From an uncultured Lachnospiraceae bacterium (lineage in GTDB: Bacteria; Bacillota; Clostridia; Lachnospirales; Lachnospiraceae): a DNA stretch of 64,000 nucleotides. Numbering within the stretch: the first letter of the stretch is position 1; each line of letters begins with the position of its first letter. The notes under the pieces were generated by a model that ran no database searches, was not told the DNA's origin, and saw nothing but the letters and a program-made list of their open reading frames with translations. Below, one piece after another: positions 18,477 to 26,432 of this stretch. The DNA is taken from contig CANOKL010000001.1 in NCBI GenBank assembly GCA_947566645.1, forward strand, positions 186,001 through 250,000, in the 5' to 3' direction. The translations under genes were made by a program, and so were the position numbers.

Positions 18477-19784
18477 ATGAAGGTAGTAATTGCGATTGAT
18501 TCATTCAAAGGCAGCATGAGTTCAATGGAGGCGGGAAATGCGGCAAAGGCAGGTATTCTTAAAGCCTGCGGCGAAGAGACCGAGACTAAGATCGTCGTAA
18601 AGCCTCTGGCGGACGGCGGTGAGGGGACTACAGAGGCACTGGTGGAAGGTCTGGGTGGAGAATATGTTTCTGTCAGAGTCACAGGGCCGCTGGGTGAAAA
18701 GACGAATGCAAGGTATGGAATTCTTGGAGACGGGAGGACAGCCGTGATGGAGATGGCAGAAGCTTCCGGAATCATTCTGGTAAACCGGGAAGAACTGGAT
18801 CCGTTGAAGGCAACGACTTACGGCGTGGGCGAGATGATCCTGGATGCCGTGAAAAGAGGCTGCCGGGAATTCATTATCGGTATCGGCGGAAGCGCCACAA
18901 GCGAGGGCGGAATTGGCATGCTCCAGGCGCTGGGCTATGAGATCAATGATGAGGATGGACATCCTGTCGGGCCAGGGCTTCAGGATATGGAGCGCATTGC
19001 GTCCATTTCCGGTGAGCATGTGCCAAAAGTACTGAGGGAGTGTCATTTCAGTATTGCATGTGATGTGAAGAATCCGCTTTGCGGTGAAAATGGAGCAGTC
19101 TATGTGTACGGACCGCAAAAAGGCATCAGAGAAGAAGAAAAACCAGTCTTTGATAAGAAGATGGAGCATTTCGCGGATAAGACGAGAGAGTATCTTGGGC
19201 GGATATCCGGCAATGCAGATCTAGATGGATTAGGTAAAGCGGCAGAATCGTTTGCGGCAGAGAACAGTGGATCAGATGAAGCGGCAGAATCGTTTGCGGC
19301 AGAGGACGGTGGATCAGATGAAGCGGCAAAGCCTTCAATGGAAGGGAATGCCTGTAAGGATTATAGATGGACGGAAGGTGCAGGCGCCGCGGGAGGACTG
19401 GGATTCGCATTCTTAAGCTATCTTCCGAATGTGGAGCTGAAGCCGGGAATTGACATTGTATTGGATGCAGTTGGGCTTGAGGAAGAAGTGAAAGATGCGG
19501 ATATGGTGATCACCGGCGAGGGACGGCTGGATTTCCAGACGGCTATGGGCAAAGTCCCGGTGGGAGTTGCCCGTCTGGCGAAACGATACGGGGCAAAGGT
19601 GCTTGCATTTGCCGGAGGCGTTACGAAGGATGCCGGAGAATGTAACGCGGCAGGGATTGACGCGTTCTTCCCGATTGTGCGGGGAGTTACGACGTTGGAT
19701 GAGGCTATGATCCCGGAAAATGCGAAAGAGAACATGACGTTGTCTGTAGAGCAGGTATTCCGGGCAATCTGGAAAGCAGTTTAA
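18477..19784 (+). CDS. Glycerate kinase with an internal repeat insertion
   Basis: Type-1 glycerate kinase (GarK/GlxK family, usually about 380 residues) of 435 residues, phosphorylating D-glycerate to 2-phosphoglycerate. Hallmarks: IDSFKGSMSSMEAG, VKPLADGGEGTTEALVEG, IGGSATSEGGIGML, ACDVKNPLCGENGAVYVYGPQKG and MVITGEGRLDFQTAMGKVP. Residues about 246-297 are extra and carry a 14-residue tandem repeat (AAESFAAE-x-x-GSDE). This completes the aldarate route after GarR. ATG is preceded by GGAGTAG-like sequence. Confidence 0.92.
   Translation: MKVVIAIDSFKGSMSSMEAGNAAKAGILKACGEETETKIVVKPLADGGEGTTEALVEGLGGEYVSVRVTGPLGEKTNARYGILGDGRTAVMEMAEASGIILVNREELDPLKATTYGVGEMILDAVKRGCREFIIGIGGSATSEGGIGMLQALGYEINDEDGHPVGPGLQDMERIASISGEHVPKVLRECHFSIACDVKNPLCGENGAVYVYGPQKGIREEEKPVFDKKMEHFADKTREYLGRISGNADLDGLGKAAESFAAENSGSDEAAESFAAEDGGSDEAAKPSMEGNACKDYRWTEGAGAAGGLGFAFLSYLPNVELKPGIDIVLDAVGLEEEVKDADMVITGEGRLDFQTAMGKVPVGVARLAKRYGAKVLAFAGGVTKDAGECNAAGIDAFFPIVRGVTTLDEAMIPENAKENMTLSVEQVFRAIWKAV
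19239..19322 (+). repeat. 42-bp in-frame tandem repeat inside glycerate kinase
   Basis: Two 42-bp units (14 codons each) differing at only two bases, followed by the first two codons of a third. They encode an acidic Ala/Glu/Ser linker and lengthen the kinase without breaking the frame. Confidence 0.9.
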
Positions 19785-19856
19785 GACAGTCTGCCGTGCA
19801 GCGGTATCAGGCAGTGTCTCTTAAAGGAGAAGATTGAACGGAAGGTGGTTGGCGAT

Positions 19857-20708
19857 ATGGAATTTATAACATTAAATAACGGGCTGTCCATCCCTCGGCT
19901 TGGGATGGGAACGTGGTATCTGGGAGAAAAATTATCTGTCCGCGAAAAAGAAATCGAAGCATTACAAAAAGGAATCGATTGTGGAATGACCTTGATCGAC
20001 ACAGCCGAGATGTATGGAAACGGACTTTCCGAGCAGCTGGTCGGGCAGGCGGTAAAAGGTTATCGCCGGGAGGATTTATTTCTGGTATCGAAGGTGCTGC
20101 CGCAGAATGCGGGAGAGAGCCAGATACGCAGAAGCCTCAATCATACTCTTCGTATGATCCGGACAGATTACCTGGATTTGTATCTTCTCCACTGGCGGGG
20201 GAGTATCCCTCTTGCCGAGACCATACGATGTATGGAAGAGATGGTTAAGGAAGGGAAGATTCGTGCGTGGGGTGTGTCGAATTTTGATATGGATGATATG
20301 GAAGAGCTAGTTAAGGTACCGGGAGGAGAAAACTGTGCAGTGAATCAGGTCCTGTATCATCTGGGGTCCCGGGGAATTGAATATTCGCTGAAGCCCTGGA
20401 TGGATGCGCATGGCATCGCGCTGATGGCATATTGCCCCCTTGCACAGGCCGGATCATTGCAACGGGAGCTTTTGGCGCATCCGGTCTTAAACAGGATTGC
20501 CGGTGCGCATCATATCACAGTGTTCCAGCTCCTGCTTGCGTTCGTATTGCACAAGGAGAATGTGACAGCGATTCCAAGAAGCGGGAATGCGGCGCATGTG
20601 CAGGCCAATGCAGAAGCAATGGAAGTCAGACTGTCAGAAAAAGAATGGATGGAGATAGACCGTGCGTTTCCGGCGCCGGAGTATAAGTGCTGTCTGGATA
20701 TTGTATAG
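19857..20708 (+). CDS. Aldo/keto reductase
   Basis: NADPH-dependent AKR of 283 residues. The catalytic tetrad is visible as Asp in LIDTAEMYG with its Tyr, Lys in LVSKVLP and His in YLLHWRG; the cofactor site is AIPRSGNAAHVQANAEA. It may reduce an aldehyde or keto intermediate of the sugar-acid pathway, since it follows the glycerate kinase on the same strand, but the link is only positional. ATG 19857 was chosen over GTG 19845 because GGTGG lies at the right distance. A family A palindrome begins 5 bp after the stop. Confidence 0.87.
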   Translation: MEFITLNNGLSIPRLGMGTWYLGEKLSVREKEIEALQKGIDCGMTLIDTAEMYGNGLSEQLVGQAVKGYRREDLFLVSKVLPQNAGESQIRRSLNHTLRMIRTDYLDLYLLHWRGSIPLAETIRCMEEMVKEGKIRAWGVSNFDMDDMEELVKVPGGENCAVNQVLYHLGSRGIEYSLKPWMDAHGIALMAYCPLAQAGSLQRELLAHPVLNRIAGAHHITVFQLLLAFVLHKENVTAIPRSGNAAHVQANAEAMEVRLSEKEWMEIDRAFPAPEYKCCLDIV

Positions 20709-20713
20709 GAAAC

Positions 20714-20753
20714 ATTGGGGACGGGGTATTTTTAAAAATACCCCGTCCCCAAT
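20714..20753. repeat. GGGGAC palindrome, family A copy 2
   Basis: Perfect 40-bp palindrome (ATTGGGGACGGGG and mirror) 5 bp after the aldo/keto reductase stop, separating it from hisH. It is followed 45 bp downstream by a TATGGTAAAAT element that also follows the copy at 24592. Confidence 0.95.
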
Positions 20754-20846
20754 TTTGCTGATTAAAAAAACGAAGTGGCAAAACCCCCTAATGTATGGTA
20801 AAATAAGAATACTTTGTAAAAGACAGTTTGCAGCAGGGAGGAACAG

Positions 20847-21452
20847 ATGATAGCAATTATTGACTATGATGCAGGAAATATAAAAAGTGTAGAAAAAGCG
20901 CTTAAGCTTCTGGGGCAGGAGGCGGTTGTCACAAGAGACCATGAGACGATTCTCGGAGCGGACAGAGTAATTCTCCCAGGAGTGGGCGCATTTGGAGACG
21001 CCATGGGCAAGCTTGAACAATTCGGACTGGACAAAGTAATCCATGAGGTGGTCAGGAAGAATACGCCATTTCTCGGCATCTGCCTGGGGCTTCAGCTTCT
21101 ATTTGAGAGCAGTGAGGAATCGCCGGGAGTAAAAGGGCTTGGCGTATTAAAGGGTGAGATTGTCCGCATACCAGAAAGCGGTGGATTAAAGATCCCCCAC
21201 ATGGGGTGGAATTCACTGAGGTTTCCGAGAAGCGGGAGGCTCTTTGCCGGGCTGCCTGAGGAACCTTATGTTTATTTCGTTCATTCCTACTACCTCCGGG
21301 CAGAGGATGCAGGTATTGTAACAGCAGTGACCGAATATGGCACAGAGATCCATGCTTCTGTGGAGAGTGGAAATGTATTTGCCTGCCAGTTCCATCCGGA
21401 GAAGAGTAGTGATACCGGGATACAGATTCTGAAAAATTTTGTGGAGATATAG
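20847..21452 (+). CDS. hisH: Imidazole glycerol phosphate synthase, glutaminase subunit
   Basis: 201-residue class-I glutamine amidotransferase that supplies ammonia to HisF in histidine biosynthesis. Catalytic triad: C79 (FLGICLGLQ), H183 and E185 (QFHPEKS). The N-terminal [10 protein letters not shown] and [10 protein letters not shown] are typical HisH. hisF follows after 18 bp. No other his gene is seen nearby, so the pair is detached from any full his operon in this window. Confidence 0.95.
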   Translation: MIAIIDYDAGNIKSVEKALKLLGQEAVVTRDHETILGADRVILPGVGAFGDAMGKLEQFGLDKVIHEVVRKNTPFLGICLGLQLLFESSEESPGVKGLGVLKGEIVRIPESGGLKIPHMGWNSLRFPRSGRLFAGLPEEPYVYFVHSYYLRAEDAGIVTAVTEYGTEIHASVESGNVFACQFHPEKSSDTGIQILKNFVEI

Positions 21453-21470
21453 ACGGAGGGGTAAAAGAAG

Positions 21471-22232
21471 GTGCATACGAAGAGAATCATTCCCTGTCTG
21501 GACGTAAATAACGGACGGGTAGTAAAAGGCGTGAATTTTGTGGATCTTAAGGATGCTGGGGATCCGGTTGAGATTGGAAGGGCATATGACAGGGAAGGAG
21601 CGGATGAGCTGGTATTCCTTGATATTACCGCTTCCTCAGATGCGAGGCAGACGGTGGTGGATATGGTCCGCAGGGTGGCGGAGACGGTGTTCATTCCCTT
21701 TACCGTAGGAGGAGGCATCCGTACAGTGGAGGATTTCAGGGCACTTCTAAGGGAAGGAGCGGACAAGATCTCCATTAATTCTTCGGCGATTAATACACCG
21801 GGGTTGATTTCAGACGCAGCGGACAAGTTCGGGAGCCAGTGTGTGGTGGTAGCAATTGACGCAAAGAGACGGGCAGACGGAAGCGGTTGGAATATTTATA
21901 AAAATGGCGGGCGTATTGATGTGGGGATTGATGCCCTGGAGTGGGCGGCAAAGGTAGAAAAGCTTGGCGCAGGCGAGATTCTGCTCACCAGCATGGACTG
22001 TGACGGAACAAAAGCGGGATATGACCTGGAACTTACAAGAGCAGTGGCAGAGGCAGTATCCATCCCGGTCATCGCATCAGGAGGAGCAGGAAGCCTGGAG
22101 CATTTTAAAGAGGCGCTTACGGACGGAAAAGCGGACGCGGCGCTGGCGGCATCACTGTTCCATTATAAAGAACTGGAAATCCGGGAAGTCAAGAGGTATC
22201 TGCGGGAGCAGGGGATATCTGTAAGATTGTAG
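21471..22232 (+). CDS. hisF: Imidazole glycerol phosphate synthase, cyclase subunit
   Basis: 253-residue beta/alpha barrel that forms imidazole glycerol phosphate and AICAR. Catalytic aspartates lie in [17 protein letters not shown] and VVAIDAKR; phosphate-binding segments are GGGIRT and ASGGAGS. The start is GTG 21471 ([12 protein letters not shown] aligns with the normal HisF N-terminus) after GGAGGGG. The stop TAG runs directly into a family B repeat. Confidence 0.95.
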   Translation: MHTKRIIPCLDVNNGRVVKGVNFVDLKDAGDPVEIGRAYDREGADELVFLDITASSDARQTVVDMVRRVAETVFIPFTVGGGIRTVEDFRALLREGADKISINSSAINTPGLISDAADKFGSQCVVVAIDAKRRADGSGWNIYKNGGRIDVGIDALEWAAKVEKLGAGEILLTSMDCDGTKAGYDLELTRAVAEAVSIPVIASGGAGSLEHFKEALTDGKADAALAASLFHYKELEIREVKRYLREQGISVRL

Positions 22233-22375
22233 TTACTTCACGGACTAACCGTCTGCTCATAGTAACGCATCCAGCCCATTTAAAAGTCGCTATCAGCGAG
22301 GGGCTGGATGCCGGAAACCACCACTTTATCGGTCGGATGCCGTGCAGCGGGGTGCACGGCCCGGTGAATAGTAAC
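22232..22375. repeat. Family B composite palindrome, copy 1 (full length)
   Basis: Begins on the last base of the hisF stop. Terminal inverted repeats are GTTACTTCACGG and CCGGTGAATAGTAAC. The inner hairpin is CATCCAGCCC...GGGGCTGGATG with CGCT/AGCG at its tip, and a further hairpin is CCGTGCA...TGCACGG. It recurs at 33667 and, shortened, at 34183. No coding capacity. Confidence 0.88.
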
Positions 22376-22415
22376 AGAATGTAGTTACAATTTGGAAATA
22401 AATAGGAGGAAATAT

Positions 22416-23084
22416 ATGGCAGCAATTAATAACGACTGGCTGGAAGTATTAAAAGACGAGTTTGGGAAGCCATACTATAAAAAGTTATTTCAGACCGTGA
22501 ATCAGGAATATAAGACAAGGCTTGTATTCCCTCCGGCAGAGGATATCTTTAATGCCTTTCATCTGACACCCCTGCACAAGGTAAAGGTTGTGATATTAGG
22601 GCAGGATCCATACCATAACCATGGACAGGCCCATGGTCTGTGTTTTTCTGTAAAAAAGGGGGTGGAGATTCCGCCGTCTCTTGTCAACATTTATCAGGAG
22701 CTTCACGATGACCTGGGCTGCAGGATCCCGGATCACGGCTGCCTGACAAAATGGGCCGAACAGGGAGTGCTGATGCTGAACACAGTGCTTACCGTGCGCG
22801 CCCATCAGGCAAATTCTCACAGGGAAATCGGATGGGAGGAATTCACAGATGCGGCCATCAGGGCACTGAACAGCCAGGACCGGCCAATTGTATTTATTCT
22901 GTGGGGAAGCCCTGCCCAGCGGAAGGCGCAGATGCTGAAGAACCCAGACCATCTGATTCTGAAGGCGCCCCATCCAAGCCCCCTGTCAGCGTTCAGAGGC
23001 TTCTTTGGCAGCAAACCCTTCAGTCAGGCCAATGCATTTCTTGAAGCTCACGGGGTGGAGCCGGTAGACTGGCAGATTGAATAA
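22416..23084 (+). CDS. ung: Uracil-DNA glycosylase
   Basis: Base-excision repair enzyme of 222 residues (family 1 UDG) that removes uracil from DNA. Catalytic Asp is D64 in LGQDPYHNHGQAHGL; the minor-groove His is H186 in APHPSPLSAFRG; FSV and the LLLN-like VLMLNTVLTV are present. ATG 22416 follows AGGAGG by 6 bp. It appears monocistronic, bounded by a palindromic repeat upstream and the convergent MATE gene downstream. Confidence 0.96.
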   Translation: MAAINNDWLEVLKDEFGKPYYKKLFQTVNQEYKTRLVFPPAEDIFNAFHLTPLHKVKVVILGQDPYHNHGQAHGLCFSVKKGVEIPPSLVNIYQELHDDLGCRIPDHGCLTKWAEQGVLMLNTVLTVRAHQANSHREIGWEEFTDAAIRALNSQDRPIVFILWGSPAQRKAQMLKNPDHLILKAPHPSPLSAFRGFFGSKPFSQANAFLEAHGVEPVDWQIE

Positions 23085-23157
23085 TTACACTGAGCGCCAG
23101 AACAGACGGATGCCCTGGAAAATCACAGTGTGATACCGGGCAAAATCAAGACCGCAC

Positions 23158-24513
23158 TCATTTGAACAGCAGCTCCATCTTCCTGATAACAGCAAAATAA
23201 CTGATGACCAGTATGACGGTGGCTCCTGTCCATGCCATGACCTCCGCATAGAAAATTCCCTTTTCCCCAATAAGTGCTGGCAGAAATATGGCTGTTACTG
23301 CCCGCATGATAAACTCTGCGATCCCAGACACCAGCGGAAGAACCGTATTTCCCATCCCCTGAATCGCGGAACGTGTAATGTGAAGAGTATAAAGGATGGG
23401 CAGGCAGATACTCATGACTGCGAGATAATAATAGGCAATCTGCAATGTCTGAGCAGCTTCCTCTGGCGTTCCCGAAATAAACCATCCAAGAATCACCCTG
23501 CCTCCAAGGAGCATGGCCCCCGCAATGATGAATGATGTAAACAGTGCAATTACAAGAGCTGCTTTTACCCCTCTGCGAATCCGTTCTGTCTTTCGGGCTC
23601 CCAGGTTCTGGCCTGTATACGTGACCATGGCATAGCCATAAGAGGTCGCGGCAACCTCCAGCACTCCATAGAGCTTATTTGTTGCCGTAAATCCGGCGAT
23701 AAAAATCACGCCGAATCCATTAACCACAAACTGCACAATCATTCCGCCTACAGAAATAATTGCATTTTGAAATGCCATTGGAAAGCCCAGCAGGAAAAGG
23801 CGTAAAGGCAGATGCCTGTCCTGGAATCTGAAATGCCGGGAGGAAAGCTTTAGAAGCTCTATTTTCCCAATATGGTACAGACAGAACAGACTGGAGACAA
23901 GTTGCGCGATTAACGTGGCAGCTGCAGCCCCTGCAATCCCCCACCCAAGAACCGGCACAAATATAAGGTCTAAAATAATATTTGTGACTGCCGCTACAAT
24001 CATGGCATGAAGAGGCGTCCTGCCGTCTCCTAACGAACGCAGGATGACTGCCAGCAGATTGTATGCCATTACCACCGGAACACCCGCATACATAATTCTT
24101 AGGTACAAGAGTGCATTCTCAAGTATTTCCGGGGGAGTCTGAAGAAACATCAGGACGGGACGCGCCAGAAGCTGTCCGGTTACAAGGAGGAAGACTGAGG
24201 AAAGGAGAGAAAGAACCGCGGAATTTCCCACGCTTTTTCGCAGATTCTCATATTTCTCCGCACCGAATTCCTGCGCCATCAGAATCCCGAACCCCTGTGT
24301 GAAACCCTGGATAATGCCAAGCATCATCCAGTTCATCCAGTCTGCTGCCCCCAGGGCGGCAAGGGCTTCTACGCCGAGAGACTTCCCAACTACCATAGTA
24401 TCTACCACGGTATAAAGCTGCTGGAAAACATTGCCCACCATCAGTGGCAGTGCAAAAGAAAAAATAAGGGAAGAGGGGGATCCCTCGGTCATGCTTTTAA
24501 TATGTGATGCCAT
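23158..24513 (-). CDS. MATE-family multidrug/cation exporter
   Basis: 451 residues with 12 predicted membrane helices in two MatE repeats (N-terminal FALPLMVGNVFQQLYTVVDTMVVGKSLG is characteristic of the DinF/NorM-type clostridial group). It exports drugs or cationic metabolites using an ion gradient. A sigma-A promoter on the minus strand (24553-24581) and an adjacent imperfect palindrome lie ahead of its start. It converges with ung. Confidence 0.9.
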   Translation of the reverse strand: MASHIKSMTEGSPSSLIFSFALPLMVGNVFQQLYTVVDTMVVGKSLGVEALAALGAADWMNWMMLGIIQGFTQGFGILMAQEFGAEKYENLRKSVGNSAVLSLLSSVFLLVTGQLLARPVLMFLQTPPEILENALLYLRIMYAGVPVVMAYNLLAVILRSLGDGRTPLHAMIVAAVTNIILDLIFVPVLGWGIAGAAAATLIAQLVSSLFCLYHIGKIELLKLSSRHFRFQDRHLPLRLFLLGFPMAFQNAIISVGGMIVQFVVNGFGVIFIAGFTATNKLYGVLEVAATSYGYAMVTYTGQNLGARKTERIRRGVKAALVIALFTSFIIAGAMLLGGRVILGWFISGTPEEAAQTLQIAYYYLAVMSICLPILYTLHITRSAIQGMGNTVLPLVSGIAEFIMRAVTAIFLPALIGEKGIFYAEVMAWTGATVILVISYFAVIRKMELLFK

Positions 24514-24531
24514 AGATTCACCTCGATTAAT

Positions 24532-24551
24532 GTAAACAATATTTGTTTTAC
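24532..24551. promoter_or_regulatory. Imperfect palindrome between MATE start and its promoter
   Basis: GTAAACAA-TAT-TTGTTTTAC, overlapping the expected transcription start of the minus-strand MATE gene. A TetR- or MarR-type repressor could bind here; no such regulator gene is adjacent. Confidence 0.35.
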
Positions 24552-24552
24552 T

Positions 24553-24581
24553 ATTATATCTTTAAAGCATGTTGCTGTAAA
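24553..24581 (-). promoter_or_regulatory. Sigma-A promoter of the MATE gene
   Basis: On the minus strand: TTTACA (24581-24576), a 17-bp spacer and TATAAT (24558-24553). Confidence 0.65.
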
Positions 24582-24591
24582 GATGATTATT

Positions 24592-24625
24592 GGGGACGGG
24601 GCATTTTTAAAAATGCCCCGTCCCC
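24592..24625. repeat. GGGGAC palindrome, family A copy 3
   Basis: Perfect 34-bp palindrome with GGGGACGGGGCATTTTT; both arms carry the compensating T-to-C change (GCATTT/AAATGC versus GTATTT/AAATAC in other copies), which implies selection or gene conversion for pairing. It sits between two divergent genes, unlike the other copies, which follow stop codons. Confidence 0.95.
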
Positions 24626-24630
24626 GATTG

Positions 24631-24659
24631 TTGCTAAACCCTGTGGCGTATGGTAAAAT
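24631..24659 (+). promoter_or_regulatory. Candidate promoter of AAA/PD-(D/E)XK paralogue 1
   Basis: TTGCTA (24631-24636), 17-bp spacer, TAAAAT (24654-24659), starting 6 bp after the family A palindrome. A similar GTATGGTAAAAT follows the copy upstream of hisH. Confidence 0.45.
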
Positions 24660-24722
24660 GGAAACATAAAAGGACGAGTTCGGGAAACCGTATTACAGCA
24701 TCTTTTAGAGAGGTGAAGGATT

Positions 24723-26315
24723 GTGGCAAAATGTTTTAATGTAAATGCGGATTGTAAAAGGCACCTGCATTATATGGTAGATATCTCGGACAGACTGGAA
24801 CAGATTAAGAAAATGGTAGATGCAGGGGAGTATTTCACAATTAACCGTGCAAGGCAATACGGAAAGACAACAACCCTGAAGGCATTAGAGGGATACCTGA
24901 AGGATGGTTATACGGTTATAAGCCTTGATTTTCAGATGATGAGCTATACGGAATTTGAGAAAGAGGAAATGTTCGTGGAGGCACTGGCTAGAGAGATTAT
25001 GGAGGCGGTAGAAGGAGGAAACGCTATACCGCAGGAAATCCGTGAAGAATTAGAAGCATTTGCTGCAGGAAAGGCAAGGAGAGCGATCCTTTCCGAACTA
25101 TTCCGCTGTCTGAGCAGATGGTGCCGCCAGTCAGAAAAAAAGATGGTTCTTATTGTTGATGAAGTGGACAGTGCTTCCAATAACCAGGTGTTTCTGGACT
25201 TCCTTGCACAGCTTAGAGGATATTATATTAGCAGAGACAGGAAGCCGGCGTTTCACTCGGTTATTCTCGCCGGTGTATATGACGTAAAGAATCTGAAGCG
25301 TAAAATCGATTCAGAAAGCGGACGGAGGATGAACAGTCCATGGAACATTGCGGCAGACTTCCTGGTAGAAATGAGCTTTTCAGAAAAAGATATCCAGGGA
25401 ATGCTAAAGGAATATGAAGATGACTATGAAACAGGGATGGATATTTCAAAAATGGCACGGGAAATCCATGAGTATACAGGGGGATATCCATTTCTTGTGT
25501 CGAGACTGTGCAAACTGATTGACGAGCGCATAAGCTGCAGTCCGGGATTTCAAGGTAGAAATTCTGCATGGACGAAGGAGGGACTCCTGGAAGCAGTCAA
25601 TCTCCTTTTACATGAAAAAAATACGTTGTTTGATTCACTGATCGGGAAGATGGATTCATATCCAGAATTGAGAGAGAGCATATATTCCCTGTTGTTTCAG
25701 GGGCAGAGTATCATGTACAGCCCTGATAACGATGTAATAGATCTGGCTCTGATGTTTGGATTTGTGAAAACAGACGGAGCATCTGTCTATGTTGCGAACC
25801 GTATTTTTGAAACACGGCTGTATAATTATTTTCTCACAGCCCCCAGAGAGCAGGAAAGTAGAATGTACAAGGCGGCGACTGAGGAGAAGAATCAATTTAT
25901 AAAAGCCGGACGTCTAAATATGCGGCTCGTTTTGGAAAAATTCGTACAGCATTTTGACGACTTGTACGGAGACCAGGGGCAGACATTTTATGAAGAAGAT
26001 GGACGAAGATATTTTCTGCTGTATCTCCGGCCGATTATTAATGGAAAGGGAAACTATTATATTGAGACACAGACTCGCAACAGGGAACGTACGGACATAA
26101 TTATAGATTATGGCGGCGAGCAGATGATTGTTGAATTAAAAGTATGGCGGGGAAATGCATATCATGTGAGGGGCGAAAAGCAGCTTTTAGATTATCTTGA
26201 TTATTATCATTTGGATAAAGGCTATATGCTGAGCTTTAACTTTAATAAGAATAAGGAAATCGGAATTAGAGAGATTGTGCTTGATGGGAGAACACTTGTA
26301 GAGGCAGTCGTGTAA
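24723..26315 (+). CDS. AAA-like ATPase with C-terminal PD-(D/E)XK nuclease domain, paralogue 1
   Basis: 530 residues (GTG start). The N-terminal family motif is FNVNADCK...HYMV; a modified Walker A NRARQYGKTT lies at 41-50, Walker B MVLIVDE at 141-147, followed by VDSASNNQVFLDFLAQLRGYY. The C-terminus is a PD-(D/E)XK fold: D458 (ERTDIIID), E471 and K473 (VELKVW), Q487 (KQLLDYL). Three paralogues in this window share every motif and the ending VEAVV. Function is unknown; such proteins are common in Lachnospiraceae genomes and are annotated only as AAA-like or PD-(D/E)XK proteins. A nuclease-coupled switch, perhaps in defence or element maintenance, is inference. Confidence 0.82.
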   Translation: MAKCFNVNADCKRHLHYMVDISDRLEQIKKMVDAGEYFTINRARQYGKTTTLKALEGYLKDGYTVISLDFQMMSYTEFEKEEMFVEALAREIMEAVEGGNAIPQEIREELEAFAAGKARRAILSELFRCLSRWCRQSEKKMVLIVDEVDSASNNQVFLDFLAQLRGYYISRDRKPAFHSVILAGVYDVKNLKRKIDSESGRRMNSPWNIAADFLVEMSFSEKDIQGMLKEYEDDYETGMDISKMAREIHEYTGGYPFLVSRLCKLIDERISCSPGFQGRNSAWTKEGLLEAVNLLLHEKNTLFDSLIGKMDSYPELRESIYSLLFQGQSIMYSPDNDVIDLALMFGFVKTDGASVYVANRIFETRLYNYFLTAPREQESRMYKAATEEKNQFIKAGRLNMRLVLEKFVQHFDDLYGDQGQTFYEEDGRRYFLLYLRPIINGKGNYYIETQTRNRERTDIIIDYGGEQMIVELKVWRGNAYHVRGEKQLLDYLDYYHLDKGYMLSFNFNKNKEIGIREIVLDGRTLVEAVV

Positions 26316-26362
26316 CTGGCAGCCGTGTTCGGATATATGAAACTTCGTTCCTGTACATTCTA

Positions 26363-26400
26363 TGATGTAAGCGCCAAAAGGTATTTTGGCGCTCGTATCA
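26363..26400. repeat. Small hairpin repeat, family D copy 1
   Basis: TGATGTAAGCGCCAAAAG followed by the mirror TTTTGGCGCTCGTATCA; stem of about 17 bp with a 4-base loop. A second copy with compensating stem changes is at 54369. It lies between paralogues 1 and 2. Confidence 0.8.
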
Positions 26401-26432
26401 TTCTATTTAAAATACGCGGAGGGAAATTCAAA

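Noticed and set aside
20847..22232. Full histidine operon
   Set aside because: Only hisH and hisF are present; neighbours on both sides are unrelated.
23158..24513. ung and the MATE gene as one operon
   Set aside because: They are convergent; the MATE gene has its own minus-strand promoter.
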